64,000 nt of DNA from Rhodamnia argentea (taxonomy: Eukaryota; Streptophyta; Magnoliopsida; Myrtales; Myrtaceae), in NCBI RefSeq assembly GCF_020921035.1, contig NC_063155.1, positions 29,319,294-29,383,293 on the forward strand. Reading direction: 5' to 3'. Position 1 is the first letter of the stretch, and each line of letters starts with the position of its first letter. The position numbers and the translations under genes are program-made. The notes below the pieces were generated by a model. That model saw only the letters and a program-made list of their open reading frames with translations, was not told the origin of the DNA and made no database searches. Positions 23,167 to 35,064 of this stretch are shown in pieces.

Positions 23167-23822
23167 TCTTCTTGGTTCTTACTCAACCCCCCACACGGCC
23201 CAAGAGGCTTACCACACAGACCGTCGTTGCCGGAGAAATCGTCGGAACTGAACTTCGACAGCTCCGACGGTATAGATCCAGAGAGATGATTGTCCTTGAC
23301 AGAGAAGTGCTTCAACCGCTTCAAACGACCCAACTCGTCAGGAATGGAGCCGGACAGCTTGTTGTCGCTCAAAATCAAGATGTTCAAGAACTTGCAGTCG
23401 ACGATCTGGCTCGGGATGGAGCCGGAGAGCGAGTTCGAGGAGAGATCGAGCCTGACGAGGTAAGGCAACCACCGGCAGATTTGCGTCGGGATCGGGCCGC
23501 CGAGCTTGTTTTGGGAGAGATCCAGGGTCTGGAGGCTGCGACAGTTCTTGAGCGACTCGGGTAAGCCGCCGGAGAGCTCGAACCCGGGGAGCTGGAGGCT
23601 GATGATGCGGTTCTCGTTCGGGTTCCAGCAGGTGACGCCCTGGAGGTTGCAGATGTGGGAGGCGGAGGTGTTGGTGAAGGTCCACGAGCTGAGGGAGCCA
23701 TGCGGGTCGGCGAGCGAGCTCTTCACGCCCTCGAGGCAGCGCACGTCGTCCTCGACGGCGGCGGCAAACAGTAGCAGCCAGTGGAGGGAGAGAATCGCGG
23801 CAGCGGCGGCGGAGGCCGCCAT
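23085..23822 (-). CDS. Chimeric gene: BIR2-like LRR ectodomain (copy C) fused in frame to the MYB C-terminal tail
   Basis: A 245-codon frame. Residues 1-215 are a diverged BIR2-like ectodomain with signal peptide, cap cysteines and about five LRRs, without frameshift or stop. Residues 216-245 (beginning NQEEPLSLKLAAAIPSDDRQ) come from exon 3 of the neighbouring MYBD-like gene, in the same reading frame (its [19 protein letters not shown]). The junction near 23163-23168 sits at a shared AGGC. There is no transmembrane helix, so the product should be secreted. The tail keeps an LxLxL motif (221-225). Downstream lies the duplicated MYB 3' flank, so the unit combines BIR2 upstream DNA with a MYB 3' end. 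A later deletion replaced the last MYB codons with SSHYGSRT. It could be a live chimera or a pseudogene. Confidence 0.75.
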   Translation of the reverse strand: MAASAAAAAILSLHWLLLFAAAVEDDVRCLEGVKSSLADPHGSLSSWTFTNTSASHICNLQGVTCWNPNENRIISLQLPGFELSGGLPESLKNCRSLQTLDLSQNKLGGPIPTQICRWLPYLVRLDLSSNSLSGSIPSQIVDCKFLNILILSDNKLSGSIPDELGRLKRLKHFSVKDNHLSGSIPSELSKFSSDDFSGNDGLCGKPLGPCGGLSKNQEEPLSLKLAAAIPSDDRQAVSSHYGSRT

Positions 23823-24084
23823 GGAGGTGGGACGGGGCCTAGGGTTTAGCCTGGGAACGGAGGAGAATTGGGGATTAAGGGGAGGGTAGGAGGCGCGGTG
23901 GTAGAGAATGAGCGGCCATTGACCGAGTCAGAAAGAGAGAGAGAGAGAAAGGGTTGAAGGATGAGGAGGAGATGCGACTTTTGACGGCCCTCCAAGCCCC
24001 TCATTCTGTTGATTTTCCTCTTGTCGTCGCCATTTTGCTCCGACCGTGTTTTGTTTTTCGTGTCGTTTTTGCTTCGATCGTGCT

Positions 24085-24590
24085 CTTTGTTTTTTTTATC
24101 ACAAAAAACTTTAAATCGATATCTGTGATAAATTTATTTAAATTAATATAAACTGATATATCAATGATAAATTTACCTAAATTAATTTTTTTATTACCAA
24201 AATTTCAAACCGATACATTTATGACAAATTTACTGTCAGTTAATTTTTCGTTAAAGATGACACATGGTATTTTTTTTTTTTTTGTGAGAACATGTGATAG
24301 TTTATTGATATATTAGTTTGAGGTTTTCACTCTTTGTTTGTCACAAGTATATCAGTTTTGAGTTTTTTGTAGTATTAAATCAATTTAACGGAAACTAACC
24401 GATGGTAAATTTGTCGCATGATGTCCCGGTTTGACCTTTTTAGTGGTAAAAAAATTAGTTTGAGGAAAATTTATCATAGGTATATCAGTTTGAGAATTTT
24501 GATGATTTGTCATAGATATATATTAGTTTAAAATTTTTAATGTTCAAAAAAATAATTAAAGATAAATTTATCATGATTGTACTAGTTTGG
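24085..24590. mobile_element. Foldback element in block C
   Basis: AT-rich, with repeated phrases such as GATAAATTTA and AAACCGATACATTTATGACA, and their complements in the right half. It interrupts the poly-T site upstream of BIR2 copy C, where A and B have no element, so it is an independent insertion of the same broad family as 12095-12530. Confidence 0.6.
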
Positions 24591-24701
24591 CCCGAGTTCG
24601 CTTTGAAAGCCGGATTTCCTTTTTCTGGCCAAAATCCCAAATTGATGGGAAGAAGACGAGAGGTGATGCAGGAGGAGGAGGACGCATGCGGCGTCGTTTC
24701 T

Positions 24702-24757
24702 CGGTTTAGTTTAGGTGTTCTCTTTTTTTTTTTGGTCAAACGGTTTGGTTTAGGGTG
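24702..24757 (-). mobile_element. Minimal poly(A) retroposon insertion with about 16-bp TSD
   Basis: CGGTTTAGTTTAGGTG (24702-24717) and CGGTTTGGTTTAGGGTG (24741-24757) flank a T-rich run ending GGTCAAA. On the minus strand this reads TTTGACC followed by poly(A), like the insertions at 2763, 35065 and 63636. The A and B blocks show no such insertion. Confidence 0.6.
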
Positions 24758-26074
24758 AAGAGGAATTTTGAGTGGTGGCGATTGAATAATTCAACATTAG
24801 TCAAACTTGTAGCCTTGCAAATGTTTGACCGAAGGAGCCCCTCACACCCGGATTTCTTGTTGCCTGTCTCTTTTTTTGTCATTATTTATTATTATCTTTT
24901 TGAGTATGCTTATTAATTTTTTCTATATTGTCTCGTAAAATAAGATACGACGAATTATGTGTCAAGCGATGCTCCCAACGATTACACTTGAAAAAAGCGG
25001 GGGAACGATTGATCACTTCGTGAAATGTTACTCCCTCTCTTATACGTTGGGAATACGAAGAGCGGACGCAGTGATAATATTGAAATAAAAGCGATGCTTA
25101 ACAAGCTAATTTACTCTGGTTTGCTGACATGTAAAACTCCAAAATTGAAATATATTAATCAATTTCCTCGCGTGGAATAGTTTTATGCTCCTGCTCGTTT
25201 TGCTTCCAATTAAGAGTCATGCTTGGCCCATTTGATAACATAAGTTTTGTCCAATCAAGAACATTGATTTTAATGAGATCCGATGTTGTATATTAGCAGT
25301 TGTTGAAAATCTTTTTTGAAAGCACTTCGTATCAACTGTGCCTTTTGAAGTTATTTTTCTCTCGACATCGCGATAACGTATTAAATTTCCCCATGTCATA
25401 TAACAATGACGATTGTGAATTTTCTAATTCGTATTGGCCCCCATATTTTTACATTGAGATTCAATCTTTATGTTGTTCAAAAAATGAAAGTTCATATGGA
25501 ATAGAATACAATTCAACGAATATAATTTATACTAAAATATGTGTAATGATTTACAAAAAACGAAAAAGTCCGCGATTGTGCATAAAAATACACTCACGTA
25601 TGTACACACACTAGACAGAGACCCGTGCCGATTGATAATTGTTATTTGAGAAATATATTCACAAATCAAATAGCTCGGAAATGATTCTCAGTTCGATCGG
25701 GACTTGGTGGACCACCGGGCTTAGCCCGATTTGGTAATGAGGCCCACTTTTTGGTCCAAGGAAATGGCGATGGGCCTGTCGATAGTCCAAGGGAACAGCC
25801 ACAAAACAGTAGAGCACTTAAAATTCTCAAAGTCAATTCTGGTCACGGACTTCCAATTTGGTAACTCTTTCCATCTAGCTAGGCGGATTTAGCGTGTAGT
25901 TGCACCCCCGGATCCGGCGTGCCGGACGAGTTTCTTCATGAGCAGACTAAGAGATGTAAGAGCCAACTAGAGATGAGAGGCCGAGACGACAAGACCGATT
26001 GGTGGCGGCGGTGGTGAGTAGGCGAGTGAGAAGGCCAGAGGCAAAGAAAATGTCTGAGAAGGGAGAGTGGGGTG

Positions 26075-26432
26075 TGGTTCATACTCCCTATAGATAGAAA
26101 AGCATGCGGGTCCCGCTCACCGATAAGCAGGCGGGGGTCTAAGGGAGCATCATCCCTTATAAGCCGTAGGGCTTTTATAGTTTAAGTTAGTATTGTATTG
26201 GTAGTTTGGACTTAGACACATGAATAACTATTATTATATACATATATATACTCATTTAACTTGTAATTGAATGATATAAGAGATGTGTGGGCTACTAACT
26301 ATAGTATAATCCATTATTTGATATATTCCTAGTTTAAGGGTGAATCAAGAAAAACCTTGTGTTTTGATTTTTTTTTCCTCGTTTTTACTCTTTACTTTGT
26401 TGTGGTTTGTACACCGAATCTTAACAAACTTG
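26075..26432. mobile_element. Solo-LTR-like insertion in block C
   Basis: About 358 bp that interrupt sequence shared with blocks A and B (A continues directly from GTCTGAGAAGGGGG to CTTGCAAATTAG). It begins TGTGGTTCATACTCC and ends GAATCTTAACA, has TG...CA ends, AT-rich TATATA sequence in the middle and no coding capacity. The target-site duplication is not clear. Confidence 0.55.
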
Positions 26433-26931
26433 CAAATTAGAGTTATCCCAAGGCCTAGACCGGCCTGAAGAGAAAGAAACTATTCGGCCGGGTAGCCCCA
26501 CTTGGTCCAATTTTAGCCCAAAAAAACTAATTCGGGTCAATTGGGTGGTTCGAGTTTTTTGGGATACCATGATTCTTTTAGCACCACAAATGGGGTGGCC
26601 CTAACACACAACATTTCCTTCGAGCACAGTTTGTGGGATTTTAACGAGAAACCTCCACTTTTGAATCTGGAATTGTCGCAACGCTCGGCCAACTACACCA
26701 GCCCTTAAGGTTCAGGCCTATGCCGTACGATCATATAAAAAAATCTCTTAAAAATGAGGGCAAACTACGGCACTATTTTGTTAGACTCTATAAATTAGTC
26801 CTATAAATGAGCGCTTTTAGAACAGTTGATAAGCACGCTAAATAAGGAACGGTTCAATTTTCAAAGTACTAATCACGCGTAACACGAGACCAATTAATAC
26901 ATTAAAAAACAGTAAAATTGTTGAAGTTGTT

Positions 26932-27232
26932 ATTATCTCACATCGGTTGTGAATGGACCTTGTATGCTCAATCCGACTTGTAACGTGAGAGTTGTCCCAC
27001 ATCGGTTGCGAATGAATCTTGTATGCTCAATCCAGCTTACAACGTGAGAGGGGGTGTTAAAGCTGTTGTTGTTGTCCCATATCGGTTGTGAATGGATCTC
27101 GTATGCTCTTTATATTTATGTGATCTCCCTCTTTCTATTAGGTTAAGTTAAGGATATGGCTGTTCCAACGGATTTTCTTCTCTCGCATTTCAAAAGGTAG
27201 CTCAAAGGATGAGGTTATCCCAACAATCTCTC
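26932..27232. mobile_element. LTR-like insertion with a threefold internal repeat
   Basis: TGTTGAAG at the left and ATCCCAACA at the right give TG...CA ends. Inside, a unit containing CACATCGGTTGTGAATGG and CTTGTATGCTCAATCC occurs three times (near 26940, 26990 and 27072), the last one truncated. The tandem promoter-like repeats and missing coding capacity fit a solo LTR. No matching TSD was found. Confidence 0.5.
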
Positions 27233-28477
27233 CCTCAAAAGCGAGGTTTTTCCTCTCACACATTGAGGTTGACAAGTAAAAAAGATGCAATAAGATCTTT
27301 AAACCTTTGAATCAGTACACCAAAGTTTTACACTTTTTTCTTAAAAAAGATGCAATTAATTCTTTTAATATTGCCTCCGCGGTACTTCGGCCTTGACTTT
27401 CTTGGTTAGGGTCACTTTTGTGCTTTCAAGTCTAAAGCACGAGAACAGTGGGAATTCACTTTTCTATTACACACAGAGGACTCTCGTATTAAAAGCTTTG
27501 AAGAGATTAATAAATGACACTATATACCCATGATAAATACGGAAAAACATATTTTTTTTTAAGGGGCGAGTTACACTTATTGGTTTTTAAAACCAGTTAT
27601 ATACGAACTGATAAACAACATGGACTAATCATTATATGTTTCGCGGGAAATGTTAAGGTTATTTTACATGGTTAATAAAATTCCATCTTTTCGCCGGAAT
27701 AAGTAAATGATAGCGGGTTGTAAACGTAATAACACACTTATGACGAGCGTTGGAAATTTGTTGAACTTTGGGCACAAGATTTAAAAGATTTCCAATGAAC
27801 GTATCGTCTCTTTTTGTTTGCTTCTCGACGAGTTTTATGTTCACATTCACGTGATAGAGCGCCACCTCTTTTCCTATCTCTCTATCTCCTTTTATTTCAA
27901 ATTCTTTGAGAGGTCTCTTTCTTACGGACAGACGGATCACAACTTGCGCACATGGTAGAATCGAAACCCTAATAAATAAATAAAATAGAAAGAAGGAAGA
28001 AAAAACCATGGAGATAGATTTCTAATGCCATCATGTAACATATTGTACACCCAAAAATATTCTAAATAAAAAGGGAAAGGAAGCAGAGACTTATAGACAA
28101 GAATATTCACGGACACATATTTTCTTTTCCTAAGTTTGAGGGTTCCCCAAAGCAAGCCGGACCAATAACGGGACAGTACCGGGTCCTCTCCCATTTACCC
28201 AAGAAAGAGCAACCCGGACCAACTGGACCACCACCACGAAAACGACACCGCATCTTCGCTCCCACTTAGACGTTTCCCTAGCTTTAACGACATAAAATCT
28301 GTACAAACCAGACAAATTACTCCTACTTAACCCTCTTTTAAGTCTAAATTCTCTACTTTAATCTACGCAAGAAGATCCCCCCGCCGCCCACCATTTAGCG
28401 ACGTTGCCGCCCAATCATTTGGCAATCTATGGATACCCTCTTGAATGACAATGACCCCGACAAGACATTTTGATTCC

Positions 28478-29845
28478 TCAGGCGACGCTGATGATGCTGT
28501 TGGTTGGGGACGAGTGCGGGGTTGTCGCCGGCGCCGATACCGCCTGCTGGTCGTCGGAGGGTACCGCCGTGGCGAGCTTGAGAGACAGAGGCCAAGGTTC
28601 CGCCGACTCCGGAGCCACGGTCGCCTTGTTGAGGTCGAGAGCGGCCATTTTCGAAGACGGAGGGATAGGGAGGACCGGAACCGGACGGATGGGCTTCCAT
28701 GGGTGGCCCTCTTTTCCCAGCCGCAGATTTTCCAGCAGATTCTCGCCGGTTCCCGGCGAAACCGCCGGAGGCAAGGAAAGAGGGAAGCTTGGTACTTGGT
28801 GCGCTTGATGACCCTCCTCCATTGTAGAACTGGAAACCCCAAAGTACTGCAACAGAAATTTCAGGGGAGAAGCAATCTTAAGTTGATAACATACTGTTGA
28901 TCTTCCTTGTCTTTTATGATCCTTTCCAAACCCTAGAGGAAAGATCGATTATTCCATTTATGGCACTGCCATACCTTTTATGGAAAAGAAAATCCAGAAA
29001 AAAAAAAAAATCAAGGATAGGATGTCGCAGCCTCTCATTCGGCATGTTCAACGCAGATAAAGACAACGAATCAAAACAGTTGTGCAAGGATTTGCGGATT
29101 TGGGTTGTTCATCAACAGCTAGGAACAACAATTAATGCTCTTGTTACTTCAAGATAGTGCAGATTTTCAGGAGAAAAGCTAGACTATCGAACTATTGATG
29201 CTGTGTTTACCGAGTCGGTGGTGATGTCGAAGAGGCTGGACCGCCGGCGGCGGCGGTTCTGGTTGATCCGCCGGAGGAAGTACTTCTGGGCGTGGCTCGC
29301 AACCTGGGTCGGCGTCCGCGTCTTCACGAAGTTTCTCGAGATCCCTCTCCAGTCCCCCTTCCCCACCTTCTGGAGCCCCAGCAAGAACAGCCTGTGCTCT
29401 TCCTCCGTCCATGGAACTCCTATAAGTCAAGCCCCCGTAATTAAATTAAATCACCTCGAGAATCTTACCAAGACCCCAGTTCACCTAACTAAAAAAAATC
29501 GTATAAAATCCGACGACCCAGAAACGGCTCATCGAACTTTGCAGTTTTATGAATCGTAGCGATTCAATTACCTCTCTTCCTCTCACGGCTGCGACCGGAG
29601 GGGTGAACGACGTCGTCGGAGGCGTAGCCGGCGTCGACGGCGTTGGAGGTCTCCAGGGTGTGCTCGTACTGAGAGAGGTTGTTCATGCTCGCGCTCTTCC
29701 TAAAAGCCGACTCCTCCTCCATCAGACGCACCCCAAATAGCATGATGCCGCCAGCCCCCTCCGCGGCGCCGCCGGCCCCTCCGTCCGCAGCGCAGGTCCG
29801 CGAGTTATGCCCGTTGTTCCCGCACTGCGAGCAAGTCCGCGACAT
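28478..29845 (-). CDS. MYB-related (SHAQKYF-class) transcription factor, MYBD-like
   Basis: Three exons, 29572-29845, 29211-29419 and 28478-28846, join at GT/AG sites to 283 residues. A CCHC zinc knuckle (C5, C8, H13, C18) is followed by MLFGV, the R/KLFGV-type repression motif. One MYB repeat has the SHAQKYF signature (133-139) and a following basic RRRRRRSS stretch. The tail carries LSLKL (LxLxL, EAR-like) and ends IISVA. This order matches the I-box/KUA1 group, closest in my reading to Arabidopsis MYBD (AT1G70000), a light- and cytokinin-linked nuclear repressor; that subgroup call is inference. The start is the ATG immediately before the zinc knuckle. Its exon-3 end and 3' flank were copied by the duplication that created BIR2 copy C. 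Confidence 0.9.
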
Positions 29846-30150
29846 CTCCTGGACTGTCCCTCCTTTCCACTCCACTCGCTGATCACACACGCAGACCGAG
29901 AGCCTGAGATATAGGGGGGGTGGGGTGGGCTCAAAGTTCCTCAGACCACGAAAGAGGAGGAGAGGGAAGCAGAGCGTTTCTAGAGAGAGAAAATGTGCGG
30001 GGAAATTGCATGGCGATGGGCGAAGGATTAAGAGAGTGACGGGGAGTAAATAAACGGTGGGGATGGATTGATGGACGGACGGCGCATGGCGGCCCGTTCG
30101 AATATTGAGCGATTCAAACGATGCCAGGTGTCCTCGGAATTTCACTTCTT
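29846..30150 (-). promoter_or_regulatory. 5' UTR / proximal promoter of the MYBD-like gene
   Basis: CT-rich on the gene strand just upstream of the ATG, as is common for plant leaders. The reading frame also stays open upstream to 30145, but those codons resemble no family member, so the start before the zinc knuckle is preferred. Confidence 0.4.
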
Positions 30151-31967
30151 TGAGGGTTGGAAAATATTCATTTATCGCGCCGTGACGATTGGGGTAACAT
30201 TATCAAATTCTCGTGTAGATATTGTACAGCATCTGCATATGTATGTCGACATGCACCTTTGAGAATACTTTGCTCACACATTATCCAAATTTTAGCTATA
30301 AATCCTAGTAAATAGTTGCGAAAATAATGTTCGCTCCGATCGGTAGTTCGTCGAAGAGGGAAAGTACGGGAAAAGAGAATATCATCCCGAGCCAAAAAAA
30401 AGAAAACGAAAAGGGACAGTTTCTATTTAATGCCAATCATAATATAGTCTTCCTAATTATGTGCAAATATGTAAGGGAAGTATTATAACAATTTGACGTG
30501 ACAAATTATATGGTTTGTTTATATCGGGTACTATAATATATGTCAATAATTTGTTTCGATTATTCAATGATCTCGACAATCATTCTGAACCTCTGACGTG
30601 TGCGTGATTAATTAAGTTAATGGCCGTGATTAGAGCTCGAGGAAAAGGTGGAGAAAATTGTCTGCTCGCCAATGGAAAGGCAATGGGAAGTGGAGGGCAA
30701 GCAATCTTTTGATTAAGTTATTGGAATGTGGGGTTGGAAATGGAACTGAAAGTAAGAGAGAAAAATTGGAAAAAGAAAAGGGGTGGTGGAGCAGCAAAAG
30801 AAGGGGGGGCGGGAACGTCTCCACCGTCGGCTTGGCATATTCGATTGGCCCCTCCTTTTTGGAAAGAGATTTGGTTCGTGTCTGTGTTGACCCCATCGTC
30901 CATAGTGAACGGTGACGGTGACGACGGGCGGCGGCGATGGTGGTGGTGGAGATGGTGGTGCGGTCTACCTTCAGCCACGATCCGTCTCCTCTTTTACCTC
31001 AGCCTTTCTATGTGGCTGGCTGCGTGTGCGGATTCCTTTTGCTTTTCCATCTTTTTTTTTTGTTTTTCGGCCTTTCTTTATGTAGTTTGAAGGTTTGGTG
31101 GGCTGCTGGCCTTTTTCGCTTCCGTTCTTTCCTTCCTTTCGTTCCGCCTTTTTTTACTTTTTTTTCGTTTCCCGGCTTTGACCTTTGGGAGCGAGAGTGG
31201 TGAGACGGGGTGGATTCTCCCATCTCCAGAGATCTTCCCTCGATTCGCTTCACATGCATGGGAGCTTTGCCCACAAGCCGACGAAACGCGTCGCCGTCCT
31301 GAGGCCATGACACGGATGAAGATAAGGAACGATGCGGTCGCGACAGATTGGGTGGGTGTTCCTACAGTCTTATTCTCGACGGTGATGAGACAAATCCGAA
31401 CTGATTAGAGCTAGAACAATTATACATCAGGAAAGCGACGCGCTCGTTGCATATACCCCGCAGCAATGCCGTTCCCATTGTCTTTGGTGCCGTTGGACGA
31501 TAAGGTTAAAATTCGCGGATCATAAGTGCGGGGATGCCTTTAATGTGGATTTGGAATTAGGCGAAGATCTTTTCGATGTTTCGATCTTGTTTATAATCCG
31601 TCGATCAGAGATAATCCCAATTGAAAAAAAAATAATAATAATCAAGGTGATTCCGACCCTTTAACAAAGCGTGGTCGGGTTAAAGCGCGAGTCGGCAGAG
31701 CTTAGTGAAAAGGAATAATCACGTGCCCGAATGGGGCAGTGTCAATAACAAGGCGAATCCGCGGTTTTCCTTTCCTTCAGGGTGGGTGGTTTGGTGTGGT
31801 TCACGTGCGCTAAATGGGCCCTTTTTTTTTTTTGTCCGGAGGGCGGCTTATTGGATCGGCACGTGTGGGAAGCGCGGCGTTTGTCGCGACGCGCGCGACA
31901 TCGATCCGGCCACCTCGGTTCTCCCGAACTTGTGTGGCGGCTAAGGTTCCGCTCCTCCTCAGCCTAC

Positions 31968-31998
<31 letters not shown>

Positions 31999-34900
31999 CC
32001 TATCCTCTTTGGTCCTCCTTGCTTTCCTGCCCACCGAATTTTCGTCGCTCCAAAGACCAGAGCGGACAAGGAGGAGAAGTGAGCAAATAAAGAGAGAAGA
32101 AAGAGGAAGAAAAAGAGACACTTTGCGAACGTCACCTTGTCTCCCTTTTACTCCACGGAACGGAAAGCACTCGATTTTTTTATCCGAATCGGGCTACAGG
32201 CAGAGGGTTTTCACTGTGGTGAAACGGGGCTCGTGTGTAATGACCCGGCACGATCTGCTTGTACCCGACAGCCTGCGAGAGTTGTTCGGACGTGAGTGAC
32301 CGCTCGAGGCGGTAAGCATTTTGGAAGTGGGCTAGCTCGGACGGACGGATCGAGTCACGGGGTCCTGAAGTCGATATGAGACTCGATGATGTATAACAAA
32401 ACATTTTACCCACACGAAGTACTGATGGTATCCTCAATAACTCGGTCGGCTCAAAGCCTCGGAGACTCCATAGGTAGCTCTCGTTGTGCATACACGGCGA
32501 TCCATGCGATCATATGAGCCTTACAAAATGAACCCTCAACTTCGGGGAATATGAGAAATCCAACTCATCCTCTTTCATATGCTCATTCCAGTGAACTTTT
32601 TAAGATCTCTTTTAGAATCATCCTAATATGAGAAAGAAAATGCACAACAACCGTATAATGGATCAATCTAGACGGTTAATTTGTGCTCTTGTGGTTTGTC
32701 AGCCTTGATGTGAATCTCGGTGCTCGTTCTCATTACTTTTATGGAACTTATTTCGCTATGGAGCAACATTTGCTTCTTAAAGATCATTGTCCATGTAAGT
32801 GCGTAGAAACAAAGTCTCAATACCAAAATTTAGGGCTTCGATTTCTTCTTCTTCTTTTTTTTCAATTCGTAGGATCATGTAAACCTCAATCTAATTTTCA
32901 AAAACCCCAAAATAATTTGATCCTAATCTCTTTAACCTTGCATCAAAGCAATTTTCCACAAGCACTCTTACTTGGATCTAGATCACAAGAGATAATATAA
33001 GTCATAGAACTTTTTATCTTCTGCGGAGTCGATTTAACATTCGCTCAAAGAACTCACTAAATTATTCAATGAGGTCCTGCCTACATCGGGGATAATCCTA
33101 AGAGATTCGATATCGATTTCCAGATCATCCCTGGCGGAGATACCCCCGTTATCAATCCTTGTCGTCATCGTCGTAGTCGCTCGAATTTGCTTTGACGTAC
33201 GAAAATCATCTGTTCGTTCGCTGTTCTCCCACCTAAAGTTAATGGACTAATCAATCACAAATGGTTTTGAAAGGAAGGATAACCCCGTTTGCATTTTATG
33301 AGAAGTGGGCTTACTTGGAGTCCTCTTTGAAGGGCCCATGGGCCGAGTTGTCCTTGCCAAGTCCAACGCCTGCCCCGTGGCTGGGCCCGACCTCAGCTTC
33401 CTCTCGCAGGTGGAGAGGATCGAATTCCTCATATCCATTTACTAGCACAGATTCCATGCTGCTTTCCTTAGTTTTCCTTAAGGCCAACTCCAACCACCCC
33501 CAAAAAAAAATCCACTTACGTGTTCCTGGGATAACAAATATTCTGACTTTTCAAATGATAAAAAAAAAATCCGCGATTTTTATGCGAAGGAGGAATAAGC
33601 CCCCGGTCCATGCATTTGATGCGGCACATGACGTGGCTAACGGAGCTGACATGACATGCAGAAAAGGACACGTCGGCCTGAGAGGCACGTTAGCAAAAGA
33701 GTCGAAAACACTGTTTCTTACCATTTTCGATTTCTCTTAATTGGGACTAATCTGCCTCATGCGGGTTTCAGGATATCGATGTAACTCTTTTCTCTATTAA
33801 TCCGACATTTTAAAACGTCGCCACTAGTAAAATGCCACATGCCATCATGCCATCTCGCTTCGATGGAAAGATTTAAAGGGCTAAAAGCTCGTCTGAAAAT
33901 GAGAAGATTTCGCATTGGGCAAAATTCAGAAACTTGGTTAACCTAGACCTAATTAATTAGATATTATAGAGGAGACATCGACAGAAAGTTTGTGGCCCGA
34001 TACTGATATTTCCAGCCTCTGCATGTGAATGCTCGAGCCGCGGCAACGTCGTTGTCGTCAATGAATAAGGTGGGGGGAAAGGGTCAAGATGGGCGACGAG
34101 TTCATTCACATGCAGAGACCAGATTTTACATGGTCAAGGAAATCGAAATGCAAAGGGTCGTTGCCATTCCATTCATTGGAGCAGGAGTTGCGTGCACCTT
34201 TCGACCTTCGAGTCTGAAAAGCATGGGAGCTCGAATGATGAAGAGCCAAGAAAGGAACTGCGCGGGAGGGGCTGAAGATTCTCGACGTCGGTCGCTTTCT
34301 TGGCCGCCGTCGTTATCCTCTCTTTGGAAATTGGTTTTTTTAGGGTTCCTTCGCGAAGACAATAACCTCATTCTGCTCCGTGGATGTACCGCAGTTCAGG
34401 ATGGCGTATGCTCCTAACTCATTAACCCCACCTTCGCCTCATGGAAGGGGACATGGAATTGTTGCATGACGTGCCATTATTTTCCGGCCAAATGCGGGCA
34501 TCCATCGAATTCAATTATCAGATACCAAAACTTTTTTTCTTGAGCTTATGCAATCGTAGCCCACGATGCAAGTTTTTCTCTACTAAAACCCAGTAAACAG
34601 ATGATTATGCTCTGTTTTAGAGTTTCCTTTTCATCCCCCTATTTCGATAATAGAACCCGGCGCTAGAGGGAAGTCCACCTTGTTTGGCATGTGGATTTTC
34701 TCTATAACCTTTTTTAGTTATTGGAATCACGAGTGACTCTGTCAAAGTTTCTAGGAATTTATGGAGAATCACGAGCAAGCTTTTGTTTATCAGCTCAAGC
34801 AGATCGCTGAGAAGCGAGTTATCGCAGGTCAGCAATGTTAATGGCTTGAGAAGATGACCTTCTTTGGTTGCCAAAAGAAGGAACTGGGGGAAACTAGAAA

Positions 34901-35064
34901 ACAGGTGACCTCCTTTGAATTTTTAGGGGTGAGTATGGCATTAGGGTACACACTGAAACATGAAATCGGACCAGGGAATGCTCCTTGCGTGCCATTTTGA
35001 TTCTGTAGCATTCCGGGTGAGATGCCAAAGCCAAAGAGTGCCCCTTTTGCCTGTCTCTTCATTC
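30151..35064. other. Intergenic, no gene recognised
   Basis: Several open frames of 100-160 codons overlap in opposite directions (for example near 30700-31000 and 31780-32300), but none has a recognisable motif or a plausible splice partner. A CT microsatellite lies at 31968-31998 and short poly-A and poly-T tracts are scattered. 34540-35060 has an even base composition unlike its surroundings, with phrases that remind me of organellar DNA. I cannot support that. Confidence 0.45.
31968..31998. repeat. (CT)n microsatellite
   Basis: An uninterrupted CT run with a few T interruptions at the left edge. It could lie in an unrecognised 5' UTR, but no gene follows that I can support. Confidence 0.85.

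Larger units (their letters stand above)
23167..28590. repeat. Duplication block C (oldest copy, contiguous with the MYB gene)
   Basis: Carries the BIR2 ectodomain, a diverged upstream region and the spacer leading to the intact MYB gene. Relative to A/B it lacks the TRIM, about 1.85 kb including the foldback and Harbinger-like elements (joined near 25655-25690), and the MULE-like MITE. It has its own insertions at 24085-24590, 24702-24757, 26075-26432 and 26932-27232. Confidence 0.8.

Noticed and set aside
28897-29157. Open frame of 86 codons on the plus strand
   Set aside because: It lies in the intron between MYB exons 2 and 3 and has no recognisable content.
29564-30145. Upstream in-frame extension of the MYB gene to an ATG at 30145
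   Set aside because: The extra 100 codons look like leader sequence, and family members begin at the Met just before the zinc knuckle.
33261-33740. 159-codon plus-strand frame
   Set aside because: No recognisable domain, biased composition and overlapping frames on the other strand. Judged chance.
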